Below are positions 44,169-53,067 of a stretch of 64,000 nt of DNA, in pieces (within the stretch, counting starts at the first letter, position 1; each line of letters opens with the position of its first letter). The notes beneath the pieces are model-generated. The model was not told the DNA's origin and made no database searches. It was given only the letters and a program-made list of their open reading frames with translations. Position numbers and translations under genes: made by a program. The DNA is from Rhodospirillales bacterium. Lineage in GTDB: Bacteria; Pseudomonadota; Alphaproteobacteria; Rhodospirillales; Defluviicoccaceae. The stretch is taken from assembly GCA_016793925.1 (NCBI GenBank), contig JAEULH010000035.1, positions 1-64,000 of the forward strand. Direction: 5' to 3'.

Positions 44169-45155
44169 TCATCGGCAGGGATCCGGCGCGGCGAGGTAGC
44201 ATTGAACGTACGTGGCGACGCCGTCTTCGAGGCTGGTGAAGGTGCGATCATATCCCGCCGCCCGCAGCCGGTCCATGCGCGCCTCGGTGAAGTACTGATG
44301 CTTGTCGCGAATCTGCTCCGGCGTCTGCACGAATTCGATGACCGGCGTTCGGCCGGTCGCAGCGAAGACGGCGTGGGCGAACTCAAGGAAACTGCGGGCC
44401 CGCCCGCTGCCGCAGTTGAACAGCCCGCTGACCTCGGGATGGCCCAGCAGCCAGACGACGACATCGGCGCAGTCGCCCACCCAGACAAAATCGCGCCGCT
44501 GATCGCCGTCGGCGATTCGCGGATTATGCGAGGCGAACAGACGGGCCGGCTCTCCCGCGGCGATCCTCGGATAAAGGCCGGCGACGACGCTCTTCTGCGC
44601 TCCCTTGTGCGCCTCGTTGGGGCCGTAGACGTTGAAGAACTTGAGCCCGACCCAGCGCGGCGGAGCCGGGCGACCGGCCTCGACCTCCCCGATCAGCCAG
44701 CGGTCGAAGAGATGCTTGCTCCAGCCGTAGAGGTTGAGCGGACGAAGCCGGGCCAAGGCCTCGGTCGTCGGATCGTCGTCGAACCCGCGGTCGCCGCCGC
44801 CGTAGGTTGCGGCCGACGATGCGTAGATGAACGGCACGCCGCTCCGCGCGCACCATCTCCACAGCCGCGCCGGAAGTCGGAAATTGGTCGCGACGACGCG
44901 ATCGGCGTCGGCTTCGGTCGTGGACGTGACTGCGCCCATGTGGATGATGGCGGCGATCGTTCCTTCGTGCGCATCCAGAAAGTCGAACAGGTTCTCGGGA
45001 TCGATAAGGTCGCCAAGCGCCCGCTTGGCGATGTTTCGCCACTTTTCGCCCTGACGCAGGCGGTCGCAGATGACGATCGGACCGCGGCCGGCCTCCTCAA
45101 GCGCCGCGGCGATGTTGGAGCCGATGAAGCCGGCGCCGCCGGTGATAACCAGCAT
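44169..45155 (-). CDS. rfaD: ADP-L-glycero-D-manno-heptose 6-epimerase
   Basis: 328 residues from MLVITGGAGFIGSNIAAAL, the NADP-binding GxxGxxG motif. Extended SDR with IHMGAVTSTTEADAD, SSAATYGGG, active-site YGWSK and NVYGPNEAHKG...SVVAGL, DFVWVGDCADVVVWLL, and NCGSGRARSFLEFA, all as in HldD/RfaD. Makes ADP-L-glycero-beta-D-manno-heptose for the LPS inner core, so the organism has a heptose-containing LPS. Divergent from ubiK. Confidence 0.93.
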   Translation of the reverse strand: MLVITGGAGFIGSNIAAALEEAGRGPIVICDRLRQGEKWRNIAKRALGDLIDPENLFDFLDAHEGTIAAIIHMGAVTSTTEADADRVVATNFRLPARLWRWCARSGVPFIYASSAATYGGGDRGFDDDPTTEALARLRPLNLYGWSKHLFDRWLIGEVEAGRPAPPRWVGLKFFNVYGPNEAHKGAQKSVVAGLYPRIAAGEPARLFASHNPRIADGDQRRDFVWVGDCADVVVWLLGHPEVSGLFNCGSGRARSFLEFAHAVFAATGRTPVIEFVQTPEQIRDKHQYFTEARMDRLRAAGYDRTFTSLEDGVATYVQCYLAAPDPCR

Positions 45156-45326
45156 GATCCCCCCCAATGCGGCCGCCAGTACGCCACCAGTCCGCGCCGC
45201 CCGAGCGGGCCGCCGCGCGACATGTTTTGCGCATGGCTCACGTGCAACGCCGTGCGTTGCGCTGCGGCAACGCCCTTCCCATACTATAGAGCGCATCGTG
45301 CGTTCAATGACAGGAAGAGACCGGCA

Positions 45327-45647
45327 ATGCAGTCCAGCAATCGTTTCCTTGACGACTTGGCCAAAGTCGCCAGCGGGGCCGCGTCCGCGGTGGCGGGGGT
45401 GCGCGACGAGATCGAGGGTCTCGTACGCCAGCGCGTGGAACGGTTGGTCGGCGATCTTGATCTTGTCGGTCGCGACGAATTCGACGTCGCCAAGGCCATG
45501 GCCGCCCGCGCCCGCGCCGAACAGGAGAAGCTGGAGCAGCGGGTCAGTGCGCTCGAGGCGGCGCTGGCCGAAGCGAAGGCGGCGCCGGTCGCCGCGGTTG
45601 ACGTGGAAGAAGGGCAGGGCGATGCGGAGCCGACGCCGGGACCCTAG
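45327..45647 (+). CDS. ubiK: UbiK/BMFP-family ubiquinone biosynthesis accessory factor
   Basis: 106 residues. MQSSNRFLDDLAKVASGAASA followed by a long amphipathic coiled coil (VRDEIEGLVRQRVERLV; FDVAKAMAARARAEQEKLEQRVSALEAAL) ending in an acidic tail, the BMFP/YqiC architecture. Trimeric lipid-binding factor that assists UbiJ-linked ubiquinone synthesis. CAGGAAGAGA precedes the ATG at 45327. Only this C-terminal part of a much longer open frame is coding. Confidence 0.88.
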   Translation: MQSSNRFLDDLAKVASGAASAVAGVRDEIEGLVRQRVERLVGDLDLVGRDEFDVAKAMAARARAEQEKLEQRVSALEAALAEAKAAPVAAVDVEEGQGDAEPTPGP

Positions 45648-45889
45648 CGCCGGCCGCGCTGTTCTCGGGGTTGGCGGTGGCGGCGGAGGGTCGGCGTTTA
45701 TCCACAAGAATCGCGCTCTGCTGAGGATGATGGTGACTTGCATGAAGCTGCGTGTTTTGTCACTCTATATCTATGACGGATTGCGTGACTACCCACAGCA
45801 TATCGCGCGAAGCCTTCCGGGGCGGCTCGGGACAAGCTTGGCTTCCGGATGAAAGGCGCTGATCGCGAGGACAGGGAGAGGATAGGCAG

Positions 45890-46381
45890 ATGCGCTTGAG
45901 CAGTCCCCGATGGGACAAGCCCCTCGACGTGGTTGAGCATGTGGTGAGCGCAAACGAGTGGCTTTTCGATCGGCCGAGCGACGAGGAGATCGCCGCGCAG
46001 GTTCCGGGGCGTTGGTGCGACTACAACCTCTACTTCCGCTGGAACGACTACGCGACGGCGATGCAGTTCACCTTGACCTTCGACACGCGGGTGCCGGCGA
46101 ACAAGATCAAGGTTATCAGCGAGTTGTTGGCACTGGTTAACGATCGGGTCTGGATCGGTCACTTCACCATCTGGCGTGAGGAGAAGACCCTGATCTACCG
46201 CCACGTCTTGCCTCTGCGCGGCAGCGACGGCCCCACCATCGAGCAGAGCGAAGACCTTGTGAACCACGCGATTTCCGAGTGCGATCGCTTCTATCCGGCC
46301 GTCCATTTCGTTCTCTGGGGCGGCAAGTCGCCGGGCGAGGCGGTGGACGCGGCGATGCTTGAGACACAGGGCGAAGCCTGA
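45890..46381 (+). CDS. YbjN-domain protein
   Basis: 163 residues, type III secretion chaperone-like fold of the YbjN family: PLDVVEHVVSANEWLFDR, GRWCDYNLYFRWND, ALQFTLTFDTRVP-like (AMQFTLTFDTRVPANKI), VWIGHFTIWREEKTLIYRH, AISECDRFYPAVHFVLWGG. Function unclear; in alphaproteobacteria it commonly sits directly before proC, as here (7 bases). GGGAGAGGATAGGCAG upstream gives the ribosome-binding site. The 242-base gap before it holds no gene. Confidence 0.88.
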   Translation: MRLSSPRWDKPLDVVEHVVSANEWLFDRPSDEEIAAQVPGRWCDYNLYFRWNDYATAMQFTLTFDTRVPANKIKVISELLALVNDRVWIGHFTIWREEKTLIYRHVLPLRGSDGPTIEQSEDLVNHAISECDRFYPAVHFVLWGGKSPGEAVDAAMLETQGEA

Positions 46382-46388
46382 TTCTCGG

Positions 46389-47240
46389 ATGACATTCCGG
46401 CTTCTTCTCGTCGGTTGCGGGAAGATGGGCGAAGCCCTTCTCGCCGGTTGGCTTGCCGCCGATTTGGCTGCCGACGACATCGTCGTCGTCGAACCCGAAC
46501 CGGCGACGGCGTCCGCACTGCGCCAGCGCTACGGCGTGGCCGTCGTTGCCGATGCCGGGGCGCCGACTTCGAAGGACCGGCCCGACGTCGCATCTCCCGG
46601 CGCCATCGTCTTTGCGGTGAAGCCGCAAACCCTGCCCGCCGTCGCCGATGCGTATGCGCGTTTTGTCGCGGAGGGGCCCGTCTTTTTGTCGATCGCCGCC
46701 GGGCGCACGATCGCCAGCCTTCAGGCCCGTCTCGGCGCCGAGGCCGCAATTGTGCGGGCAATGCCCAACACGCCCGCCGCCGTTCGCCGCGGCGCCAGCG
46801 TCGCCTGCGCCAACGCGCGGGTCACGGCTGAGCAACGAGCGGTCTGCGAGCGTCTGCTCGGCGCCGTCGGGACGGTGGCGTGGGTCGATGACGAGGCCCT
46901 GCTCGACGCGGTGACGGCCGTTTCCGGCAGCGGCCCGGCCTATCTCTTTTATCTGGCGGAGTGCCTGGCCGATGCCGGCGCCGAGGCCGGACTGCCCCGA
47001 GATCTGGCCGAATCACTGGCGCGCGAAACGGTGACGGGCGCCGGCGAGTTGTTGCGGCGCTCGCCAGAGGCGGCGGCGACCCTGCGTCGCAACGTCACCA
47101 GCCCCGGCGGAACCACCGCCGCGGCGCTGGCGGTTCTAATGGGCGAAAAGGACGCGGCGGTCTCCGCCGGCGGCCTCGCCGCCCTGATGTCGGCCGCCGT
47201 CGAGGCTGCCGCCCGCCGCGCCCGCGACCTGTCGCAGTAG
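46389..47240 (+). CDS. proC: Pyrroline-5-carboxylate reductase ProC
   Basis: 283 residues beginning MTFRLLLVGCGKMGEALLAGW with the Rossmann GxGxMG-type motif. VFAVKPQTLPAV, RAMPNTPAAVRRGAS, and the C-terminal dimer signature AVSGSGPAYLFYLAECLADAG and TVTGAGELLRRSPE, NVTSPGGTTAAAL are all typical. Last step of proline synthesis, NAD(P)H-dependent. Co-transcribed with the YbjN gene. The in-frame ATG at 46359 overlaps YbjN and is not family-like. Confidence 0.95.
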   Translation: MTFRLLLVGCGKMGEALLAGWLAADLAADDIVVVEPEPATASALRQRYGVAVVADAGAPTSKDRPDVASPGAIVFAVKPQTLPAVADAYARFVAEGPVFLSIAAGRTIASLQARLGAEAAIVRAMPNTPAAVRRGASVACANARVTAEQRAVCERLLGAVGTVAWVDDEALLDAVTAVSGSGPAYLFYLAECLADAGAEAGLPRDLAESLARETVTGAGELLRRSPEAAATLRRNVTSPGGTTAAALAVLMGEKDAAVSAGGLAALMSAAVEAAARRARDLSQ

Positions 47241-47255
47241 CGTTCGGCCAGAAGC

Positions 47256-47298
47256 TCGTGGATTGCCGCGGCGGCTACGCCGCCTCGCGATGACAACG
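47256..47298. repeat. Diverged REP-like element between proC and rpoH-like gene
   Basis: CGTGGATTGC...GGCTACGCCGCCTCGCGATGACAACG is a variant of the element at 0.2, 3.3 and 23.1 kb. It contains GCGGCG-GCTA-CGCCGC, a GC-rich stem, in the short gap between two convergent genes, where it could act as a transcription barrier. Confidence 0.65.
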
Positions 47299-47305
47299 TC
47301 TCGTG

Positions 47306-48151
47306 TCAGGCGAGGGGGCGGGGGATGCTGTCGCCGAGAAGCTCGCGCAGCTTGCCGAGGGCCTTGGCTTCGAGCTGCCGCACGCGGTCCTTGGAGACGC
47401 CCAGTTCGCGGCCGATGGCCTCGAAGGTGTGACGCGCTTCCGCCAGGTAGCGCCGGCGGATCACCATCTGCTCGCGCAGCGACAGCCGTTGCAGGGCGGC
47501 GTTCAGCGCCGCCCTCACCAGGCGCTGCTCGCTCGAGGCTGCAGCGATGCTTTCCGGGCTTGGCGTCGGACTTTGCAGCCGGTCGAGCCCCGTCGGCGCC
47601 GGACCGCTCGCCTGGTCGAGCGAACGGTCGCTGCCGGCCATCCGGCGCGCCACCGCGACGACCTCGGTCATCGTGACGCCGAAGCGTGCAGCCATGCCCG
47701 CGGCCAGATCCTCGCTGATTTCGGTGTTCTCCTGGCCGGCAGCGGCCATGATCCGCTTGAGGTTCAGCGCCAGGCTCTTTTGCGCGTTCGATGTGCCCAG
47801 TCGGACCACCGACCACGACCGCAGGACGGCGTCCTGGAGGGCGGCGCGGACCGACCAGCCGGCATAGGTCGACAGGCGGACGCCGCGGTGCGGGTCGAAA
47901 CGGCGGACGGCCTGGATCAGGCCGAGGGTGCCCTCCTGAACCAGGTCGCTCATCGGCAGGCCCCAGCCGCGATAGGACCGGGCGATCTTGACGACGAAGC
48001 GGAGGTGACTGGCGACAAGCCGATCCATGGCGTCGATATCGCCGGCTTCGGCGCGAATGGCGAGGTCGCGCTCCTCCTCGGCGTCGATGACGGGCGCCGC
48101 CACGGCCCGGATCCGGGCGCGAGCGGCGTAGTTGCGATCAGGTCGGTCCAT
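47306..48151 (-). CDS. RpoH-type (sigma-32-like) RNA polymerase sigma factor
   Basis: 281 residues from the ATG at 48151. Sigma-70 region 2 (AMDRLVASHLRFVVKIARSYRG, DLVQEGTLGLIQAVRRFDPHRGVRLSTYAGWSVRAALQDAVLRSW in sequence) and region 4 (LSLREQMVIRRRYLAEARHTFEAIGRELGVSKDRVRQLEAKALGKLRELL) are intact. The RpoH box between regions 2 and 3 (QRKLFFNLRK in E. coli) reads QKSLALNLKR, a clearly diverged version. Alphaproteobacteria often carry a second RpoH for heat or singlet-oxygen stress; this looks like such a paralogue, or a more distant group-3 factor. Confidence 0.83.
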   Translation of the reverse strand: MDRPDRNYAARARIRAVAAPVIDAEEERDLAIRAEAGDIDAMDRLVASHLRFVVKIARSYRGWGLPMSDLVQEGTLGLIQAVRRFDPHRGVRLSTYAGWSVRAALQDAVLRSWSVVRLGTSNAQKSLALNLKRIMAAAGQENTEISEDLAAGMAARFGVTMTEVVAVARRMAGSDRSLDQASGPAPTGLDRLQSPTPSPESIAAASSEQRLVRAALNAALQRLSLREQMVIRRRYLAEARHTFEAIGRELGVSKDRVRQLEAKALGKLRELLGDSIPRPLA

Positions 48152-48304
48152 GGTCAAGGTCGCTCGGAGCTGCCGGCGCCTCCAGGCATCGCCGCTGGCT
48201 CAGCGGACCGTTGCTCGATTCGTTTCTCATTCCATATCTTGGTTCGGAGCCGCCGCGATTTGAAGGGGCGGAATCGAGGAGAGTCCGAGAACAAGGAGTT
48301 TCGC

Positions 48305-48955
48305 GTGTCGTTTGATCAGGACTGCCGCGAGCGCATCATGCATGCGGCGCTCGCACGGGCCGCCGCCGGCGGCTGGCGTTCGGCCTCGTTCGCCGCTGTG
48401 GCCGCCGACGCCGATGTCTCCCTGGTCGACGCCTACTCAGCGTTTCCCACCCGCCTCGCCCTGCTCGCCGGTCTGCTCGCTCGGACCGACCGCAGGGTTC
48501 TTGAGGATGGGCCGGCCGATCCGGAAGACAGTCCCCGCGACCGGCTGTTCGACATCGTGATGCGCCGATTCGACGCGCTCGCCGCCGTGCGGGACGGCAT
48601 GGTCGCGATCGTCCGGGAGATGCCCGGCGACCCGCTGACGGCCATGCAGCTTGCACCGTCCTTTGCGGCCTCGATGGCGTGGATGCTGGAGGCCGCCGGA
48701 TTGGCCACGACCGGCGTCGCCGGCTCGCTGCGCGTCAAGGGCCTCGCCGTCGTCTATCTCGCCACTTTGCGCACGTGGCTCGACGACGACAGCATCGACA
48801 TGGCCAAGACCATGGCGGCCCTTGATCGCAACCTCAGGCGCGCCGAATCGCTCGCGCGGTTTCTGCCGGGTCCCTCGCGCCCGGCGAACGATCCCGCGGC
48901 CGGGCCGGCGAATCCGCCTCCGGCCGCCGATCCCGAGCCTTCGCCGACGGCTTAA
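48305..48955 (+). CDS. COQ9-like protein with TetR-type fold
   Basis: 216 residues from a GTG with AAGGAG upstream. N-terminal TetR-like helix-turn-helix (MHAALARAAAGGWRSASFAAVAADADVSL) and a COQ9-type C-terminal domain (RRFDALAAVRDGMVAIVREM, AGSLRVKGLAVVYLATLRTWLDDDS, MAALDRNLRRAESLARFL), then a Pro-rich tail. COQ9 proteins bind lipid and help ubiquinone synthesis; the family occurs in alphaproteobacteria and mitochondria. It may therefore work with UbiK encoded 3 kb away. Usual genomic partner rpsU is not in the window. Confidence 0.82.
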   Translation: MSFDQDCRERIMHAALARAAAGGWRSASFAAVAADADVSLVDAYSAFPTRLALLAGLLARTDRRVLEDGPADPEDSPRDRLFDIVMRRFDALAAVRDGMVAIVREMPGDPLTAMQLAPSFAASMAWMLEAAGLATTGVAGSLRVKGLAVVYLATLRTWLDDDSIDMAKTMAALDRNLRRAESLARFLPGPSRPANDPAAGPANPPPAADPEPSPTA

Positions 48956-49102
48956 GTCCCGCAAACAACGCCGCAACGCCTCGCCTGCAGACATGCCGCA
49001 ACGCAGCATGAGGTTGCCGTCTCGCCGCCGCCGGGCCCGTAGGCTGCGCCTTTATCCTTACAAAGCAGAGGGTTGCGACGAAAGTCAGAGCCGTTTCTAT
49101 TT

Positions 49103-49152
49103 TTGTGCAGTGCAACATAAACGTTGACAGCGCACCGCGGCCTGGACATACT
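49103..49152 (+). promoter_or_regulatory. Phasin promoter with a TTGTGC-AGT-GCAACA dyad
   Basis: TTGACA (49124-49129), 17 bases, CATACT (49147-49152) forms a good sigma-70-like promoter 57 bases before the phasin ATG. Just upstream, TTGTGC-AGT-GCAACA (49103-49117) is an imperfect dyad with TGC/GCA half-sites. PHA repressor PhaR recognises TGC/GCA-type sequences upstream of phasin genes, so autoregulation of PHA granule proteins is a reasonable inference. Confidence 0.5.
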
Positions 49153-49208
49153 CGCGCCAGCGTTGGAACTCGATTCAGCCCGCCGCGAGCGGGCCAGGAG
49201 ATACAGTC

Positions 49209-49691
49209 ATGGCCAAGAGCCCAGATCCGCTTTTTGACGTCACCAAGTACATGAAGGACATGGACCCCGGGAAGATGATGGAAGAGTTTTCGAAGATGCT
49301 GAAGCAGTACCATCTGCCGGGCGTCGACATGGATTCGCTGATGGCGAGCCAGAAGAAGAACATGGAAGCGCTGACCGCCGCCAATCGCGTCGCCCTCGAA
49401 GGACTGCAGGCCGTCGCCAAGCGGCAGGCCGAGATCCTGCAGGAGACGATGAACGAGGCCTCGAAGGCCGTCGACGTTCTTTCCAAGGCCGGCTCGCCGA
49501 CCGAAGTCGCAGCCAAGCAGGCCGAGCTCGCCAAGGATGCGTTCGAGCGCGCGCTGTCGAACATGCGCGAGCTGGCCGAGATGGTCGCCAAGTCGAACGA
49601 GGAAGCGACGAGCACCATCAATGCCCGCATCTCCGCCACCCTTGACGAGATCAAGGACATGGCGCTGAAGCTGAAGCAGCCCACCGCGTAA
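49209..49691 (+). CDS. Phasin (PHA granule-associated protein)
   Basis: 160 residues, TIGR01841-type phasin: DVTKYMKDMDPGKMMEEFSKML, an AANRVALEGLQAVAKRQAEILQE helix and long amphipathic helices with Ala/Lys/Glu repeats (TEVAAKQAELAKDAFERALSNMRELAEM). Coats polyhydroxyalkanoate granules. The GC-rich DNA and the strong upstream promoter suggest high expression. No phaC or phaR gene is in the window. A good GGGCCAGGAG site precedes the ATG. Confidence 0.9.
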   Translation: MAKSPDPLFDVTKYMKDMDPGKMMEEFSKMLKQYHLPGVDMDSLMASQKKNMEALTAANRVALEGLQAVAKRQAEILQETMNEASKAVDVLSKAGSPTEVAAKQAELAKDAFERALSNMRELAEMVAKSNEEATSTINARISATLDEIKDMALKLKQPTA

Positions 49692-49758
49692 ATTGCACCG
49701 AGCCGGACGGCGGCCGCCTGCGGGCGCGCCGCCTTCGGTTCCCGATGCCTGAGAATCC

Positions 49759-50121
49759 GTGCCCGCCGACCAGCCGCCGCTCGCCCCTCGGCTAACCTAC
49801 GACGAATTCCTCCGCGTCGATATCCGCGTCGGCACCATCCGGCGTGCGGAGCCTTATCCGGAGGCGCGCAAGCCTGCGCTGAAGCTGTGGATCGACTTCG
49901 GATCCACCGTGGGCGAGAAAAAAAGCTCGGCGCAGATCACCCGTCATTACGACCCCCAGTCCCTGATCGGCCGCCAGGTCGCCGCGGTCGTCAACTTTCC
50001 GCCGCGCCAGATCGGAAAATTTCTCTCGGAGGTGCTCGTCCTGGGCTTCCCCGACGACGACGGCGAAGTCGTGCTCGTCGCGCCGACGCGTCCGGTTCCG
50101 GACGGCGGTCGCCTCTACTGA
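49759..50121 (+). CDS. csaA: CsaA-like tRNA-binding protein
   Basis: 120 residues from a GTG at 49759. Single OB-fold tRNA-binding domain: LTYDEFLRVDIRVGTIRRAEPYPEARKPALKLWIDFG (with the DIRVG start), KKSSAQITRHYDP, VVNFPPRQIGKFLSEVLVLGFPD, VVLVAPTRPVPDGGRLY. CsaA binds tRNA and has chaperone-like activity. The gene follows phasin by 67 bases and converges on the sensor kinase. Confidence 0.92.
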   Translation: MPADQPPLAPRLTYDEFLRVDIRVGTIRRAEPYPEARKPALKLWIDFGSTVGEKKSSAQITRHYDPQSLIGRQVAAVVNFPPRQIGKFLSEVLVLGFPDDDGEVVLVAPTRPVPDGGRLY

Positions 50122-50149
50122 GGCCGAGACCCCGCTCCCCATTTCGTTC

Positions 50150-51454
50150 CTACAGAGGCAGGCGGACCCGTACCCGGAGGCCGCCGAGGGGCGAGTCGCT
50201 CAGAAAAATGTCCCCGCCGTGGCTGCGGGCGAGGTCGCGGGCGATGGTCATGCCAAGGCCGACGCCGCCCGTTTCGGGATTGCGCGAGCCTTCGGCGCGG
50301 TAGAACGGCTTGAACACCTCTTCGCGCAGGTCCTCGGGAACGCCCGGGCCGTTATCGTCGATGAGGATCTCGACCGCTCCGCCGCGTCGCTCAGCGAAAA
50401 CCTCGACCCGCGACCCGTAGCGGAGGGCGTTCTCGAGAAGGTTGGTCATGCAGCGGAGGAACCCGTTCGGTCGTACCGGAATGGTCAGGTCGCCTCGGCT
50501 GCTGTAGGCGATGGCGGTGCCCGCCCGACGCGCCTGCCGGACCACGTCGTCGAGCAGGCTGGCGACGTTGCGCGGTTCCGGCTTTTCGGCGCCCTCGCCG
50601 CGCGCGAAGGCGAGATAGCCCTCGAGCATCCGCTCCATCTCGATGACGTCGTCCTTCAGCGCCCGTACGCCCTCGGTCTCGGGCATCATCTCGAGCTCGA
50701 GCCGCATCCGCGTCAGCGGTGTGCGCAGGTCGTGAGAAACGCCAGCCAGCATCGTCGTCCGCTGAGAGATCTGGCGCTGAATGCGCGTCTTCATGGCGAT
50801 GAAGGCGTGGGCGGCCCGCCGCACCTCGCGCGCGCCCTGGGGCCGGAAGGTGTCCATCTCGCGACCTTTGCCGAAGGCTTCCGCCGCCCGCGCCAGACGG
50901 AGCACGGGGCGCACCTGGGCGCGCATGAACATCGTCGAGACCCCGAGCAGGATCAGCGAGGTGCCAACGGTGAACAGAATGAAAATGTACGTCGTCTTGC
51001 TGAACAGCCGGGCGAGCGGCGTCGTCACCTCCAGCACGCCCCCGGAAAGCTGGATGACGACGATGATCTTGTTGTCTTCCGAGCGCGAATCGACGCGGAA
51101 GGGCTTTCCGATCTCCTTGCTCAGCAGCGCCCGACGCAGTTCGCCCTCGACCGAAGTCTGCCCGGACAAGGTGCTGGTGAGGATCGCGTCCGGTTCGAGA
51201 CGGGCGTGGATCTCCATGTCCCGCGCCGCGGCTTCGAGTAGCCACGCCCGATCGTCCGGGTCGGGGAAACGCCGCAGGAGGTCGGTCAGAAGGGTGATAT
51301 CGCCGGCGACGCCGAGCGCCAGCCGCTTGCTCACCTGATCCCAGTGGCTCTCGTAGAAAATGTAGGCGGAGACAATCTGGAGGACGATGAGCGGCGTCAC
51401 CACGATCAGCAGCGCCCGCCCCATCAGGCTGCGCGGGAAATAGTTCTTGGCCAT
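50150..51454 (-). CDS. Two-component sensor histidine kinase (EnvZ-like)
   Basis: 434 residues. Two membrane helices (LLIVVTPLIVLQIVSAYIF about 15-33 and TYIFILFTVGTSLILLGVSTMF about 155-176) bracket a periplasmic sensor of about 120 residues; then a HAMP domain (RPVLRLARAAEAFGKGREM), HisKA with H241 (LAGVSHDLRTPLTRMRLE) and a HATPase domain (NLLENALRYGS; DNGPGVP; GGVGLGMTIARDLARSHGG). Likely partner of the response regulator encoded 134 bases upstream. The H-box is the EnvZ SHDLRTPLTR type. Confidence 0.93.
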   Translation of the reverse strand: MAKNYFPRSLMGRALLIVVTPLIVLQIVSAYIFYESHWDQVSKRLALGVAGDITLLTDLLRRFPDPDDRAWLLEAAARDMEIHARLEPDAILTSTLSGQTSVEGELRRALLSKEIGKPFRVDSRSEDNKIIVVIQLSGGVLEVTTPLARLFSKTTYIFILFTVGTSLILLGVSTMFMRAQVRPVLRLARAAEAFGKGREMDTFRPQGAREVRRAAHAFIAMKTRIQRQISQRTTMLAGVSHDLRTPLTRMRLELEMMPETEGVRALKDDVIEMERMLEGYLAFARGEGAEKPEPRNVASLLDDVVRQARRAGTAIAYSSRGDLTIPVRPNGFLRCMTNLLENALRYGSRVEVFAERRGGAVEILIDDNGPGVPEDLREEVFKPFYRAEGSRNPETGGVGLGMTIARDLARSHGGDIFLSDSPLGGLRVRVRLPL

Positions 51455-51588
51455 GGCGGGGTCGGCCCTGGTTCAACCTGCGTTCAGATCAACACCGTTC
51501 ACGTGCAAACGGGCGTGCTCGGCCGATGATAGCGCATCTCGCCCGCGCCCGTTCGGGTAGCGTCCGGGCAGCGTCCGGGCGCAGCGCC

Positions 51589-52272
<684 letters not shown>

Positions 52273-52395
52273 GGCCGCATTCCCGTTGTTGTAACCCGCG
52301 CCGTCCGAGCCGTTAACGCTGTGCGCGCATGGCCGGCCTTGCCGGGAGAGGGGTGGGCGATAAGGGCGATCCGCTCGCGCAACTTGCCGAGGTTC

Positions 52396-52944
52396 CTACT
52401 CAAAGCGTCTTCGGTCCTCCGGGTCGATCATGGCCTGCAATACGGCGCGAAAGCCGTCCGCCGCGTCCGGTCCGGCCGCCTGCAGCGCCGTCTGCAGCCG
52501 CCCCGCCTGGGCCTCGCTCAGCATCCGCTCCATGGCGATGGCCTCGTCGCTGAGGTAGAGCCGGCGGCGCCGGCGGTCGGCGGCATCGGCGCGCTGGACG
52601 ATGAAGCCGCCGCGCCGCAATTCGCCGAGCACCCGCGCGAGGCTCTGCTTCGTGATTTTCAGAATGGCGAGGAGATCGCCCACGGTAATGCCCGGGTTGC
52701 GGCCGACGAAGTAGATCACCCGATGGTGGGCGCGGCCGAAGCCGTAACGGAGGAGCAACCGGTCGGCGTCGCCGGTAAAGTCGCGGTAGGCGAAGAACAG
52801 TAGTTCGGTAGCCTGGCGCAACTCCCGCTCGCCGGCCAGCGGCGGCGTCGAACCGACCCGTTGCGTCGTCGCGCTGTCGCGACGGGCTCCGGTTTCGCCC
52901 GGGGTCGGACGGGTCATGGGGTTGGGCGCAGGGCTCGGACGCAT
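52396..52944 (-). CDS. MarR-family regulator (PetP-like)
   Basis: 182 residues from MRPSPAPNPMTRP at 52944; MTRPTPGETG at 52917 is an alternative start. MarR winged helix: LLFFAYRDFTGDADRLLLRYGFGRAHHRVIYFVGRNPGITVGDLLAILKITKQSLARVLGELRRGGFIVQRADAADRRRRRLYLSD in order from helix 1 to the wing. Precedes a PetR-like regulator on the same strand and is divergent from a branched-chain aminotransferase gene, with a palindrome in the shared region. Ligand unknown. Confidence 0.9.
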   Translation of the reverse strand: MRPSPAPNPMTRPTPGETGARRDSATTQRVGSTPPLAGERELRQATELLFFAYRDFTGDADRLLLRYGFGRAHHRVIYFVGRNPGITVGDLLAILKITKQSLARVLGELRRGGFIVQRADAADRRRRRLYLSDEAIAMERMLSEAQAGRLQTALQAAGPDAADGFRAVLQAMIDPEDRRRFE

Positions 52945-53034
52945 GGCATGCGAACTAAGACAGTGACGTTGACATATATCCCACCCGGTGGTAGCAAACG
53001 CAACAACGATGCGGGATCGCCGCAACATTATTGC

Positions 53035-53048
53035 CAACGAGCTCATTG
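53035..53048. promoter_or_regulatory. Candidate operator upstream of the aminotransferase gene
   Basis: CAACGAGCTCATTG is a 14-bp palindrome with one mismatched pair, 19 bases before the ATG at 53068, in the divergent region with the MarR gene. A TTGACA hexamer lies at 52969-52974 upstream of it. Position downstream of a promoter and spacing suit a MarR-type repressor site, but no consensus was tested. Confidence 0.35.
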
Positions 53049-53067
53049 TTTTGTGGATCGGCGCGAC

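Noticed and set aside
42993..45647. 884-codon plus-strand open frame across rfaD, lgt and midA
   Set aside because: It is antisense to three well-supported genes; only its last 106 codons (ubiK) have family sequence. Long antisense frames are common in GC-rich DNA.
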